Source: Rhizobium sp. 007
GTDB taxonomy: Bacteria > Pseudomonadota > Alphaproteobacteria > Rhizobiales > Rhizobiaceae
Direction of reading: 5' to 3'
Assembly (NCBI RefSeq): GCF_015353075.1
Contig: NZ_CP064191.1
Coordinates: 124,001 to 188,000 of the forward strand
Length of the DNA: 64,000 nucleotides
Notes under the pieces: model-generated
What the model was told of the DNA's origin: nothing
The model's database searches: none
What the model saw: the letters and a program-made list of their open reading frames with translations, nothing else
Translations under genes and position numbers: made by a program
Shown: positions 49,053 to 60,202 of the stretch, piece after piece
How the letters are laid out: each line of letters begins with the position of its first letter
Numbering within the stretch: the first letter of the stretch is position 1

Positions 49053-50168
49053 TCAATCTTGTTGAGGCCCAGAATGGGCCGTGTCAGATGCCCGACGCGC
49101 CTCGGTCACCGAGCCTGCGGCTTCAGTCAGGACATCCATGAACATGGCGAATTGGCGAACTGGGTCCAGTTGCGGCCGTTTTGAAAACTCCAGAGCCGCA
49201 GAAGACAGGGCTTCGTAGTGCCCCTTGTCATCCCACAGCCGACGAACGGCCTGTACCCAATTCTCCACTGGTGCGTCATAGTCGAGCAGGACGCCACCCG
49301 CGCCGATCGCTTCGGGAAGGCCGCCGCGTGTTGAGCCCACGACCGGAATTCCACTGCAGTGGGCTTCGGATGCCACGCGTCCCCAAGCCTCTTCCCATTT
49401 GCTTGGCGCAAGCAGGATCTTCGTTCGGCCATAGACCGTCGTCATGTCACTCGTGCGGTTCTCAAGCTTGACATTGCCGAGTGGGGCGATGATCCGCTCG
49501 ATCTCGGCACGATGCTCGTCGCTCAGCTTCCAGCTCTCGACGAACAGTAAAGGGATGTCCTTGCACTGTTCGGCAATTTTTACCGCCAGTTCGAAGCCCT
49601 TCTTATTGTAAGGGTTGATGAGCGTGACGTATTCACCCGTCGAATTGGTGCGGTAATGAGAAGCATTGATGGTCGGCGGGATCACGACCGAATCGATACC
49701 GAACTTCTCTTTGTAGATTCGCGCCGTAAATGCGGAGTTGGCAATGTAGAGAGCCGAATGGAGCTCTCTCAGGTCGCCGGCCAGTTCATTGAACTCGACA
49801 CTTCTCAGGTAGACGACAAGCGGAATATTGTGGATTTGAAGCGCCTTGCCGATCGGCACAGACTTGTGGCACTGAACGACCGCCACATCGGGCTTGGTCT
49901 TCTGAACCGCAAAATCTGCCGCTTCCCAGGGATACCAAGCTCGAACCACCGGATAGCCAGGGAATGTGTCCATGGCAGCGCGCTGGCCCAAGAGCTTCAT
50001 CTTCGCTCTGACTTTGAAGCCGAAAAAGCCGTCGCCGATCAAAGGGGCTAGAACCGCGGGTTGATGTCCCATAGACCGCAATTGCTCTATCAGATGATGC
50101 GTACTTGACTGCACGCCGCCACTGAACTGGGGATAATATCCATTGCCGCCAGCAAAAAGAACATTCAT
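49053..50168 (-). CDS. Glycosyltransferase family 4
   Basis: A 371-residue GT4 enzyme. MNVLFAGGNGYYPQFSGGVQ then SSTHHLIEQLRSMGH is the typical N-terminus, and EEAWGRVASEAHCSGIPVVG with GGLPEAIGAGGVLLD the donor-sugar site. The acceptor and donor are unknown. It is in line with the next glycosyltransferase and flippase genes, suggesting one operon. Confidence 0.9.
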   Translation of the reverse strand: MNVLFAGGNGYYPQFSGGVQSSTHHLIEQLRSMGHQPAVLAPLIGDGFFGFKVRAKMKLLGQRAAMDTFPGYPVVRAWYPWEAADFAVQKTKPDVAVVQCHKSVPIGKALQIHNIPLVVYLRSVEFNELAGDLRELHSALYIANSAFTARIYKEKFGIDSVVIPPTINASHYRTNSTGEYVTLINPYNKKGFELAVKIAEQCKDIPLLFVESWKLSDEHRAEIERIIAPLGNVKLENRTSDMTTVYGRTKILLAPSKWEEAWGRVASEAHCSGIPVVGSTRGGLPEAIGAGGVLLDYDAPVENWVQAVRRLWDDKGHYEALSSAALEFSKRPQLDPVRQFAMFMDVLTEAAGSVTEARRASDTAHSGPQQD

Positions 50169-50377
50169 GATCGCTGCTCCTCTACCGCATTACTGCGAGT
50201 TATTTCGCAAATTGCGCCGCTTCAGACCTTGCTTCGAACTTGCCGATCCTTCTGTCCAACAGTCGTTGGCATCAGGAATAGGTCAGGGGCGCTTTGCCAA
50301 TTTGCTTTAGAATTTCCGGGATCGATCCCGAGGATGACCATTGGCAGGAATGTCTTGATCGCGCTTGCTCAAGCCGT

Positions 50378-51709
50378 TCAGGCTGCCTGGCGTCCGATGC
50401 CGAAGTATTCAAGTCCGTGACGCGCAACTGTCTTTGGATTGTAAAGGTTACGGGCATCGAAGATGACAGGTGTTGCCAGTGCTTCACGCAACATGTCGAA
50501 AGAGGTAGCCCTGAAATTCTTCCACTCCGTAACGATCATCAGTGCGTCGGCTCCACGCAGCGCGGCTTCCTTGGTGCCGCACAATAACAGGTCATCGCGC
50601 TGGCCATAGATGTTCTGGCACTCGGCCATGGCCTCTGGGTCATACGCACTGACACTGGCGCCCGCGTCCCACAGGGCTTCCATCAACACACGGGAGGGCG
50701 CCTCGCGCATGTCGTCCGTGTTTGGCTTGAAGGCAAGACCCCACAAGGCAAAGCGCTTGCCACGCAAATCACCGCCGAAATACTGGTACGCCTTGTCGAA
50801 CAGAACAGATTTCTGGGTGTTGTTCCGCTGCTCGACCGCTTTCAGCATGGTGGCATCGAACTTGACGCTCTCGGCAGTCTTGATTAGGGCGCGTACGTCC
50901 TTCGGGAAACAAGAGCCGCCATAGCCTGCACCGGGATAGATGAAGTGATAACCGATGCGAGGGTCACTACCGATGCCCTTTCGGACCTCTTCAATATCGG
51001 CGCCCAGATGTTCGGCAAGACATGCCATCTCATTGATAAAGCTAATTTTTGTCGCTAACATGCAGTTGGCGGCATATTTCGTGAATTCGGCGCTGCGGAT
51101 GTCCATCACGATGATCTTTTCGTGATGGCGGTTGAAGGGCTCGTAGAGCTCACGCATCAACTGCTCAGAAACCGGCGACTGCGTACCGATGACGATCCGA
51201 TCCGGCCGCTGGCAATCGGCGACCGCCGAACCTTCCTTCAGGAATTCGGGGTTCGACACCACGTCAAATTCAAGCACTTCGAGCCCGCGCATCTTGAGAA
51301 TTTCGCCGACGCGCTTTCTCAGTTTGTCACATGTTCCGACCGGAACAGTTGATTTGCTGACGATAATCTTGGGTTCGGTCATTTCCTTGGCGATCGTCTC
51401 GGCCACAGCCAAAACATATTTCAGATCGGCAGAACCGTCTTCGCCAGGCGGGGTGCCCACCGCGCTGATCTGGATCCGGCCGTGCTTGATCGCAGCGGCC
51501 GCGTCCGTCGTGAATGTCAACCGTCCAGCCGCATGGTTTTCCTTGACGAGATCCTCGAGGCCAGGTTCGAAAATGGGGATGATGCCATCTTTCAGCCGCT
51601 GGACCTTCTCTGCGTCAACGTCGACGCAGATAACATTGTGGCCGACTTCAGCGAGGACCGCTGCCTGAACAAGCCCCACGTAACCAATGCCAAAAACAGT
51701 CAGATTCAT
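50378..51709 (-). CDS. UDP-glucose 6-dehydrogenase
   Basis: A 443-residue UDP-glucose dehydrogenase making UDP-glucuronic acid for acidic polysaccharides. It shows the NAD-binding [47 protein letters not shown], and the catalytic cysteine in [16 protein letters not shown]. The ATG at 51709 has a perfect AAGGAGGTCAA site; the longer frame to 51763 is not needed. It is upstream of the two glycosyltransferases on the same strand. Confidence 0.95.
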   Translation of the reverse strand: MNLTVFGIGYVGLVQAAVLAEVGHNVICVDVDAEKVQRLKDGIIPIFEPGLEDLVKENHAAGRLTFTTDAAAAIKHGRIQISAVGTPPGEDGSADLKYVLAVAETIAKEMTEPKIIVSKSTVPVGTCDKLRKRVGEILKMRGLEVLEFDVVSNPEFLKEGSAVADCQRPDRIVIGTQSPVSEQLMRELYEPFNRHHEKIIVMDIRSAEFTKYAANCMLATKISFINEMACLAEHLGADIEEVRKGIGSDPRIGYHFIYPGAGYGGSCFPKDVRALIKTAESVKFDATMLKAVEQRNNTQKSVLFDKAYQYFGGDLRGKRFALWGLAFKPNTDDMREAPSRVLMEALWDAGASVSAYDPEAMAECQNIYGQRDDLLLCGTKEAALRGADALMIVTEWKNFRATSFDMLREALATPVIFDARNLYNPKTVARHGLEYFGIGRQAA

Positions 51710-51877
51710 TTGACCTCCTTGTTCGCTTTCCGACAGGGCAGGCCTGTCGGTATGCTTAGTCAATGCCCTAGGTTTCTTCGAAGTAAGGAATGTGGCGGAC
51801 CGTGCCAGGCTCGGTACGGATTCTCGATTGGAGGACGAGGACGACCCGCAGCAGGAAAAAAGGAGAACTGCGGTTGT

Positions 51878-52612
51878 CTAAAGCCTCGTATTCCTAAGCA
51901 AAACATCACCCTCCACACCACGCGGATAGTGGGCTACCAATTCGAACCAAGGCAACAGGTCAAGAATCGCTCGTAGGGACAGCTGCCCATCATAGAGTTC
52001 CTGGTCGCTGTATTCCGTGTAGATGAAACGTGTGTTGCTCAAGGTCTGTTCGCCGCCAGCGATGACATTTGCCTCGGCTCCCTGCACATCCATCCAGATG
52101 AAATCGATCTTCTTCAGGCCCGCTTCGCTGCACCAGTCATCCAGCCTCCGAGTTTCAACTGAAATGGGGCGGTCGAACCGAACCCAGTCATATTCGGAAA
52201 GATGGATCTTAGGCCGGCGTATTGAGCCAGAACGGTCCCATTCCTTCGCACTTCCATCTCCGTTGCTGGGGTGGAAATCGATCCTGCCAATTCGATCACT
52301 CATTGCGATCTCAAATAGCTTCACCTTGTCTAGGTAAAGGTTCATGTATGCCTTAAAGCGAGCAGCCGCCCGAGGGTCCGGCTCAAAGCAGTAAAGCTGG
52401 GCTTCCGGGCAAAGCCTGAGAAAGCGTCGCGTATCAGTTCCATCATTGCAGCCGATATCCAGGATCACGGGATCGGGCTTTTGGAGGAGCGAAACAATCT
52501 GTCGATGTACCTTCAAAGAAGACGCAGGTTCCCGCAAGGCCTCCAGAAACTCTCGCACGGGCCGGTGGATAGATTTTCGCAGGCTTCCGCTAAAAAACTG
52601 GATCGTTTCCAT
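51878..52612 (-). CDS. noeI: NoeI-like FkbM-family methyltransferase
   Basis: A 244-residue FkbM-type SAM methyltransferase. VILDIGCNDGTDTRRFLRLC is the SAM site, FEPDPRAAARFKAYM the second motif, and DFIWMDVQGAEANVIAGGEQ the third. Its size, its own nod box at 52.8 kb, and nearby nodZ/noeL/nolK identify it as NoeI, which 2-O-methylates the fucose on the Nod factor in NGR234. It is transcribed alone. With the GDP-fucose genes broken it may have no substrate. Confidence 0.85.
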   Translation of the reverse strand: METIQFFSGSLRKSIHRPVREFLEALREPASSLKVHRQIVSLLQKPDPVILDIGCNDGTDTRRFLRLCPEAQLYCFEPDPRAAARFKAYMNLYLDKVKLFEIAMSDRIGRIDFHPSNGDGSAKEWDRSGSIRRPKIHLSEYDWVRFDRPISVETRRLDDWCSEAGLKKIDFIWMDVQGAEANVIAGGEQTLSNTRFIYTEYSDQELYDGQLSLRAILDLLPWFELVAHYPRGVEGDVLLRNTRL

Positions 52613-52807
52613 TTAAACTTTTTCTCCACATTTCAACTGCAGGCGACCCCTGCGTCACTTTCACCGACCAAACTTTGGTCGCCTCCGAGCGGTCCTGCAG
52701 CCGAGGCAGGTAGGTGTTATGTCAGTACAGCCTCCATGCACTCCGAGAGCGTGCACGAGAGACCTCCGGTAGACGTGTTCAAGAAGCGAGATTTTCAAAT
52801 CCGCCGG

Positions 52808-52855
52808 TTTTGGTAAAATTGGTTGTTTTGATGCCCTCCATCCAGGAGGTGGATG
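52808..52855 (-). promoter_or_regulatory. nod box of noeI
   Basis: The minus strand has CATCCACCTCCTGGATGG then GGCATCAAAACAACCAATTT and TACCAAAACC, a good but slightly diverged nod box. It is about 195 bases upstream of noeI. The rest of 52613-53048 shows no recognised gene. Confidence 0.88.
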
Positions 52856-53048
52856 GATCACCACCGTCAAACCCATCATGCTTATCCGTGACAATACTGC
52901 ACGGTTCCTTCGATCTCCGCGTACGACGCTCCCGCAGCGTTGACGATATGCGCCTGCCGATGAGCCGCCACCGCAGCTCCTTCCTGGCATGGGTAAGGGG
53001 TTCGTGCTCCGTTTGGCCGAGCTTGGTCAAGGCGATGCCGCGCGCCGG

Positions 53049-53974
53049 CTATTTGTCTGCCACGTTTTCGACAAACCATTCATAGGATTTGACCAGTCCG
53101 ACCTCAAGAGAGGTCTTGGGACGCCACCCCATTGACTCCAGTTTGGCGCTGGACAAGAGCTTTCGTGGCGTTCCGTCAGGCTTGGATGCGTCAAGTCCTA
53201 TCTCACCTTTAAAGCCAACAATGTCGCAGATGAGCCGCGCAAGTTCGATGATGGTTATGTCGCTCCCGAAGCCGACGTTAATGTGTTCTGCCTCGGAATA
53301 ATGCTTAAGCAGGAATATCAACGCATCGGCACAATCTTCACTGTACAAGAACTCCCGGCGCGGCGTTCCGCTCCCCCAAATAGACAATCGATCGAGGCTT
53401 TTAATCTTTGCATCGTGTGCTTTGCGTATTAACGCTGGCACGACATGACTGGAGGCGAGATCGAAATTATCGCGAGGACCATAGAGGTTTGTCGGCATGG
53501 CTGAAATGAAGTCTGCGCCGTGTTGCTTGCGATAGGCCTGACATAACTTGATGCCGGCAATCTTCGCAATTGCGTACCATTCGTTGGTCGGCTCAAGCTG
53601 ACCAGTCAGTAACGCTTCTTCCTTTATGGGTTGTGAAGCATACTTCGGATAAATACAACTTGATCCAAGAAAAAGTAGCTTCTCAACGCCGTTCTGCAAG
53701 GAGGCCTCGATAACGTTGACCTCCATTGCCAGGTTCTGATAAATAAAGTCAGCCGACATAGTGTTATTTGCAAGGATGCCGCCCACCTTCGCTGCCGCCA
53801 TTATGACAGCGTGCGGTTTCTCTTTCGACAGAAACTGCTCAAATTCCTTCTGCCGCGTTAGATCAACGTTCTGCCTATCGGCAACGATAACTTCGCAGTC
53901 GATTGGGCTATCGCGCTGCCGACCATGCCCCTGTGTCCTGCAACCCAAACTCGTTTTCCGCTTAACGAATACAT
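53049..53974 (-). pseudogene. nolK: nolK, GDP-fucose synthase, inactivated by a small deletion
   Basis: NolK (GDP-4-keto-6-deoxymannose epimerase/reductase) makes GDP-fucose. The start MYSLSGKRVWVAGHRGMVGS then AIAQ at 53974 is correct, but the frame shifts near 53905. The rest, from DCEVIVADRQNVDLTRQKEF through LFLGSSCIYPKYASQP and the EWYAIAKIAGIKLCQ active site (YxxxK) to the end, continues in another frame. About 16 bases seem missing at the dinucleotide-binding fold. The downstream frame alone lacks the Rossmann motif and would be inactive. Confidence 0.9.
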
Positions 53975-53979
53975 CGACT

Positions 53980-55041
<1,062 letters not shown>

Positions 55042-55079
55042 TTTGAAATCTCCAATTATTTTGCTTGTGGGGGGAGGAC

Positions 55080-55290
55080 TGCATTTTGAATAGCGCTCTC
55101 AGCGCCAAACGAGGTCGATGCAGATCACCCCGCTGATGAGGCGCCCGTGCGTGAACAGGATGCCGTCCGAGGCAGAAGTGGATAGAGCGGTTTCGCTCCG
55201 TCTGAGGGATTTCCTGCACCAGGCCTTGGAGCTCGACCTCAGTAGGCCTAGAAAGTCGATGCGTCGGCATTCGCGGTACATTCGAGGCTG
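55080..55290 (-). pseudogene. Relic of a second GDP-mannose dehydratase gene
   Basis: Between nodZ and noeL one frame reads TEVELQGLVQEIPQTERNRS and another ASDGILFTHGRLISG. These match consecutive parts of GDP-mannose dehydratase ([31 protein letters not shown]). The first half and the YxxxK part between them are missing. The relic keeps a QEIPQTE stretch that the neighbouring noeL has lost, so it is a separate copy and not a piece of it. Confidence 0.72.
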
Positions 55291-55295
55291 ACCAC

Positions 55296-56267
55296 TTATG
55301 AAGCCGGAAGATCCTCTGACGAATCTTCAATCAAGATCAAACGACTTGGGTCGTTCAGGTCGAATTCAATAACCCGAGGCACGAAAAGTCGGGCGTAGCG
55401 CGTGAAGGCGCTGGTCGGGGGAAAACGAATCACGGTATCGCATCGCGCGAGAAGATACATCTCAACGAGGGCGGAAAGGCCGCCCTCGACTCCAAGTGCT
55501 GGACTGTGCAATGGTCCCGCCCGGCGCGCCTGGAAACTTTTGGAGATAGTGAACAGATCTGGAACTGCAGCCGATACCTGATCCAAAACCTGCTCGCTAT
55601 CCGTACACAAGAACACCCTCACAGGTTTTGGATGCGGTAACGTTTTGGCCTTTTCGATGGCAGCGCATACCTGCCGTAGGGCAAACTCCGGATCGGACCA
55701 ATAGGGCGCATGGTCCATAATATCTTCGCCATTGCCGTGTCGAACATGAACGCCGATTATGCTGTGACCTTTGAAGTGTTCCTGATAGATAGCTTCAATC
55801 CGAGCTTGAACTTCGGCCTGCGGCTTGACACTCTGAAAAATCTGTCGCTCTGCCTCCTGATCGCAGCGCCACATCAAACAAGCATCACACACTACTGTAT
55901 TGGCTTCACTATCAGCTTGAGCCTCGAAAAGCTCACTCAGTTCGTCGCGTTCTCGGAAAATCTGTTCATCTGGGCGGTAAACGCAGTCAATCGATGGCTT
56001 ATTCCACCACTGTGGGAAGAACGGCCCCGGGAACGAAACCTGGTTGATCTGCTCATCGCAAATAACCGGAACGCCAGCAATGTCTCCAATAGGCTCGAAG
56101 AACAGCGGAAAGGCGTTCGTAAAGGGTTGATCGAGATAACAGGACTCACGCCAATCGATGGCTAGCGTGCGCCCCGTCCGCTGCGCGTAGCGCCAAGCCG
56201 CCGCCAGCGACCACAGGCAATCACCGAAACCAGTACGCCGTCGAGAAACGACGAACCGGTCCTTCAT
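55296..56267 (-). CDS. nodZ: NodZ, Nod factor alpha-1,6-fucosyltransferase
   Basis: A 323-residue family 23 fucosyltransferase that attaches fucose from GDP-fucose to carbon 6 of the reducing-end sugar. MKDRFVVSRRRTGFGDCLWS is the conserved start. VHVRHGNGEDIMDHAPYW (GDP-fucose binding arginine) and VIRFPPTSAFTRYARLFVPR are intact. It is full-length with no visible lesion. About 250 bases upstream is a nod box. It heads nodZ-noeL-nolK, but the two donor-synthesis genes are broken. Confidence 0.95.
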   Translation of the reverse strand: MKDRFVVSRRRTGFGDCLWSLAAAWRYAQRTGRTLAIDWRESCYLDQPFTNAFPLFFEPIGDIAGVPVICDEQINQVSFPGPFFPQWWNKPSIDCVYRPDEQIFRERDELSELFEAQADSEANTVVCDACLMWRCDQEAERQIFQSVKPQAEVQARIEAIYQEHFKGHSIIGVHVRHGNGEDIMDHAPYWSDPEFALRQVCAAIEKAKTLPHPKPVRVFLCTDSEQVLDQVSAAVPDLFTISKSFQARRAGPLHSPALGVEGGLSALVEMYLLARCDTVIRFPPTSAFTRYARLFVPRVIEFDLNDPSRLILIEDSSEDLPAS

Positions 56268-56520
56268 CAATCCACTAACTAGCATTTGCGTTGGCCTCGT
56301 GCCGGAATACCGATGGACTGCGATGTTACATCTACGTTTGCACGCCAAAATCTGATCACAGCAGTCGGGATGCTACCAAATTGGGTATGGAGCCCCTTGT
56401 AACACCGCGATCCATAGCCGTTGCGTTCTCTTAGCACTGCCCGTCCTTACTGCGCCGCTTGTAAACTCGTCGCCGACCGCTTGCTTCGGGTTAATTCAGC
56501 GGTTTCTAATAGCGTTCCGC

Positions 56521-56570
56521 AAGATTGGTAAAATTGATTGTTTGAATGACAGTATCCACGCTCTGGATAT
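56521..56570 (-). promoter_or_regulatory. nod box of nodZ
   Basis: The minus strand has ATATCCAGAGCGTGGATA and CATTCAAACAATCAATTTTA then CCAATCTT, nearly identical to the nodA nod box in its right half. It lies about 255 bases before nodZ and points toward it. Confidence 0.93.
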
Positions 56571-57578
56571 TCCGAAGGCAACTGCTTCAAGAGCCTTTGC
56601 TGTCGTTCGGGCGGGCGTCGGCTCAATAGGAAAGGCACTGACTAAAGGAAGAGGGTCATCGCTACCTCCTGCGGGAGCGGAACTGACCGCCGAGGTTGTC
56701 CGCCACGCCAGCCGCATCAAAGTGCTGCTAATCGCGGGATCGGGATCACGAGCCGTTGCAGAATGGCTTCGAAACCTGGGCACCGGCGACGGTCGCCCGC
56801 TCGGAATTTCGGACCACAGATTGAGGGCTCGCTCTCCAACGGCGTGTCGAGCCGGATGGATGTGACGCGCGTGTGCGACATCCTGAACAAGAAGCCGTGA
56901 CATCGGCCACGTCAATGCGATCACCCTGCTGATTGGCTCAGCGGACTGCCGGGCGTTCAACTTCGGCTCTCACCTCAACCATCAGCTCCTGGAGAAGGCT
57001 GGCGCCGAGGATGCCCGGTTGGCAACGTTTCGACGACTTTGACTTAGTCACGGCGTTCCGTGGTGTCCATTCGCTTAGCAGCGCCAGTCCCTTTCAAGCA
57101 GTTGTTAAGCGGTATTTTGGTCGCCAGCCTCAATGTAGCAACGCAATTCAGGCGCGTTTCCGGAAGCTCGGATGTGCAGGATACGGCCGTCCTCCAATGT
57201 CAGGCGCAGGCCATCCACGTTATTCGTTGCCTTCACGCGACCGATCCTGCCAAACAAATGCGCAACATTGGCTTCCGACGAATGCAGGGCCCTGCAGGAA
57301 AAAAACCAGGCGGCTTTCTGCGACCCGGCGCTACGCGTTTGGTGATGAGACTCGAGCTTTCTGCCACCGAGGTCGATGTCTTGGCCGCCGGCACCCGATT
57401 ACTGCTCACGCGCTCCGGCAGGCAAGTGCTAAATAGATCGGTACTGTCTTTCTTGGCGACCGCACGCATGCCGGGGAATTTGGTGCTGCGCCGCGGCTGT
57501 GAGATCAGGCTCGGTCGCCAGGCCGACGCGCACGAAAACAAAATTTAGATCACGGCCGCTAGGAGTACAAGATCATGG
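56571..57578. other. Region between two nod boxes, no recognised gene
   Basis: About 1 kb lies between the nodZ and nodF nod boxes. Short plus-strand coding-like stretches occur, such as IEGSLSNGVSSRMDVTRVCD (about 56815-56900) followed by SADCRAFNFGSHLNHQLLEK (about 56935-57000). They look like the end of an eroded gene I cannot name. A plus-strand frame at 57060-57548 is open for 162 residues without recognisable features. Confidence 0.4.
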
Positions 57579-57627
57579 CATCCATCGCTTGGATGCTTTT
57601 CATCCAAACAATCAATTTTACCGATCT
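57579..57627 (+). promoter_or_regulatory. nod box of nodFE
   Basis: CATCCATCGCTTGGATG then CATCCAAACAATCAATTTTA and CCGATCTT is an excellent nod box, about 220 bases before nodF and in the same direction. Confidence 0.95.
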
Positions 57628-57843
57628 TGCCCGATGCTGCCATAGCAAAGCAGCACAGGTCTAGAATGCGGGCGACTTCATTGGTCTCGGTGTTTGCCTG
57701 CGGACTGCGCCGGAACTCATCCGGCTGCTAAGAGCAATAGGCCTTATGAGTCGCAGAAGCTCCGCGAGGGGCAATTTTCGCGAGTCGGTTCGGCTCCGAG
57801 TAGTGCCGTGTCCAGGCCGTAACGCGTGATGGAAAGGAACAGA

Positions 57844-58125
57844 ATGGCAGATCAACTCGCAACAGAAATTATTGGTACAATCAAGAACCGCGCCGAATCA
57901 GAGAACCGCGAGAGAAAAAACACGGTATCGATCGGCGAAATAACGACTGCCACGGAGTTGACCTCGCTTGGCATCGATTCACTGGGTTTAGCCGATGTCC
58001 TTTGGGACTTGGAACAGACCTACGGTATCAGGATCGAGATGAACACGGCCGATGCCTGGTCGAATCTCCAAAATATCGGCGATGTGGTCGAAGCCGTCCG
58101 TGGCTTGATCGCCAAGGAGGCTTGA
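57844..58125 (+). CDS. nodF: NodF, acyl carrier protein for Nod factor acyl chains
   Basis: A 93-residue specialised acyl carrier protein. The phosphopantetheine serine is in [20 protein letters not shown]. With NodE it makes the polyunsaturated or otherwise special fatty acid that NodA puts on the Nod factor. The ATG at 57844 follows a GGAAAGGAAC site; upstream ATGs at 57826 are possible. nodE begins directly after the stop codon. Confidence 0.94.
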   Translation: MADQLATEIIGTIKNRAESENRERKNTVSIGEITTATELTSLGIDSLGLADVLWDLEQTYGIRIEMNTADAWSNLQNIGDVVEAVRGLIAKEA

Positions 58126-59331
58126 ATGGACAGGCGCGTCGTAATTACTGGGATTGGCGGGCTTTGCGGGCTTGGGACCAACGCCGCCTCCATTTGGAAA
58201 GAGATGCGCGAGGGCCGCTCCGCCATCGGCCCGATCGTCAACTCCGAGCTCCATGAATTGAGGGTCAGGATCGGCGCCGAGATCAAGGCGCTGCCCGAGC
58301 ACGACATCGAGCGCAAGCAGCTCGTCTCCATGGACCGCGTCAGCCTGCTCGCTGTGCTTGCAGCGCGCGAAGCCATGCGGCACGCCGGACTTTCCTGCAA
58401 TGAGGGAAATGCCTATCGCTTCGGTGCGACGGTGGGCGTTGGCGGCTGCGGCTGGGAAACGATCGAGGAAACCTACCGCGCCATGCTTCTGGGCGGTAAG
58501 CGTGCCGCCGTCTTCACTGTACCCAAGGCGATGCCGGGCGCCGCCACCGGCCAGGTCAGCATGAGTCTCGGCCTGCGCGGGCCGGTCTTCGGCGTCACGT
58601 CCGCCTGTTCCTCGGCAAACCATGCGATTGCCTCCGCGGTGGACCAGATCAGGCTCGGCCGGGCCGACGTGATGCTTGCCGGCGGCAGCGAAGCGCCGCT
58701 CATATGGGGTGTGCTGAAGGCATGGGAAGCACTGCGCGTGCTTTCGCCCGATACGTGCCGGCCCTTCTCCGCCGACAGGCAGGGACTGGTACTCGGCGAG
58801 GGTGCGGGCATGGCCGTGCTGGAAAGCTATGAGCATGCCACGGCGCGTGGTGCCACGATCCTTGCCGAGATCGCCGGCGTCGGCCTTTCCGCCGATGCCT
58901 CCGACATCGTCGCGCCGACTGTCGAGGGGCCGGAGGCAGCAATGCGCGCCTGCCTTGCCGATGCCGGGCTGGCTGCAACGGATGTCGACTATCTCAACGC
59001 GCACGGCACCGGCACCAAGGCCAACGACCAGATCGAGACGACGGCGATAAAGCGCGTCTTCGGTCAGCACGCCTATTCAATGTCCATCTCTTCTACCAAG
59101 TCCATGCACGCGCATTGCCTCGGCGCGTCCGGCGCACTCGAGTTGATCGCCTGCGTGATGGCTATCCGCGAGAGCGTCGTGCCGCCGACTGCCAATTATC
59201 GTGAGCCTGACCCCGATTGCGATCTCGACGTCACGCCCAATGTGCCGCGCGAGCGCAAAGTGCGCGTGGCACTGAGCAACTCCTTCGCCTTCGGCGGCAC
59301 GAACGCGGTTCTGGCATTCAGGCAGGTGTAA
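58126..59331 (+). CDS. nodE: NodE, beta-ketoacyl synthase for Nod factor acyl chains
   Basis: A 401-residue KAS II-type condensing enzyme that works with NodF and sets host range through the acyl chain. The nucleophile cysteine is in [19 protein letters not shown], and the catalytic histidines in [15 protein letters not shown] and [16 protein letters not shown]. Intact, normal length. Its codon use is richer in G and C at third positions than nodABC. Confidence 0.95.
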   Translation: MDRRVVITGIGGLCGLGTNAASIWKEMREGRSAIGPIVNSELHELRVRIGAEIKALPEHDIERKQLVSMDRVSLLAVLAAREAMRHAGLSCNEGNAYRFGATVGVGGCGWETIEETYRAMLLGGKRAAVFTVPKAMPGAATGQVSMSLGLRGPVFGVTSACSSANHAIASAVDQIRLGRADVMLAGGSEAPLIWGVLKAWEALRVLSPDTCRPFSADRQGLVLGEGAGMAVLESYEHATARGATILAEIAGVGLSADASDIVAPTVEGPEAAMRACLADAGLAATDVDYLNAHGTGTKANDQIETTAIKRVFGQHAYSMSISSTKSMHAHCLGASGALELIACVMAIRESVVPPTANYREPDPDCDLDVTPNVPRERKVRVALSNSFAFGGTNAVLAFRQV

Positions 59332-60202
59332 TCAGGATACAGTGGTTCCGGTTGAACGACCGCATAGCCCGGGCCGCCAAGCCCCGACCACATCACTGAT
59401 CTCAACTTTGATAACCTCAACAACCGCCTGGATCCCTTCGATTTCACGTCTTTGAAGAAAGGTGGCCGCCAATGTTGTGCAGCAGGGCTCCTAGACGAAC
59501 CGAGTCCAAGGGCAAGTCCTTCATTACGAGTCTGTTTCGGATTCGCCAGCCGAGCATCCACGACCCGGGTGTCCCGTCCGGTCGCGACCAAGTCTTTGAC
59601 TCTTATCCCGATTGATTCGGAAAATTATCGCATTCCTGACTAGCCCGAGCACTCGCGGACCACAAGGACGTCCGCCGATCCCCGGCGACGTCCACAGTTC
59701 CGAGCTGTACTTGGATAACATCAAGGCCCATTCGCTCGACGCAGACTGGCATATCTGAGCGGTGACAAGCCCGGCCAAGGTGAAAGCCGCCGCTCTGTAC
59801 CGAGGTTCCTACTGGTTCCGGTCCCCAACCATACTTCGACCTGTCGGCCGGCGATAAAGGCGCACAGCCTGCGGATCCTTGTAGCCGATTTCAAACTGCG
59901 GGCAGTCTCTTCCCGAGCCTTAGATCCGGGCTCTCCAGCAATGATAGCACTCTGAAAGTTAGGACCAACGAGGACCGACGCGCCGGACGCGCGCGACATC
60001 CTGTTGAGTGTCTGCGGTCACCGTGCCGTTGCCGCGGGGTAGCCGGCCCCTCAGTGCGACGATCACATGATCGGGGACGACGAGGTAGGTTCAGTCGAGT
60101 CTTCTTAAATTCAAGAAACAGATAATAGATTGATCATAAATCGATTGGAATAACTTCTAAAGCTCGGGCATCGGTTACCTGTCCAAAGCGAAGGAAACCA
60201 AG
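59332..60202. other. Gap after nodFE, no recognised gene
   Basis: About 870 bases. Both strands hold short frames without family features; several read like eroded coding sequence but none can be named. An AT-rich stretch at 60100-60155 before the next gene could hold its promoter. It is not a nod box or a sigma-54 promoter. Confidence 0.4.

Noticed and set aside
57060..57548. A 162-residue plus-strand frame upstream of nodF
   Set aside because: It has no ribosome binding site, no recognisable motif, and ends just before the nod box. It is left as part of an unassigned region.
57988..59070. A 360-residue minus-strand frame opposite nodF/nodE
   Set aside because: It is the antisense shadow of nodE, which has clear catalytic motifs.
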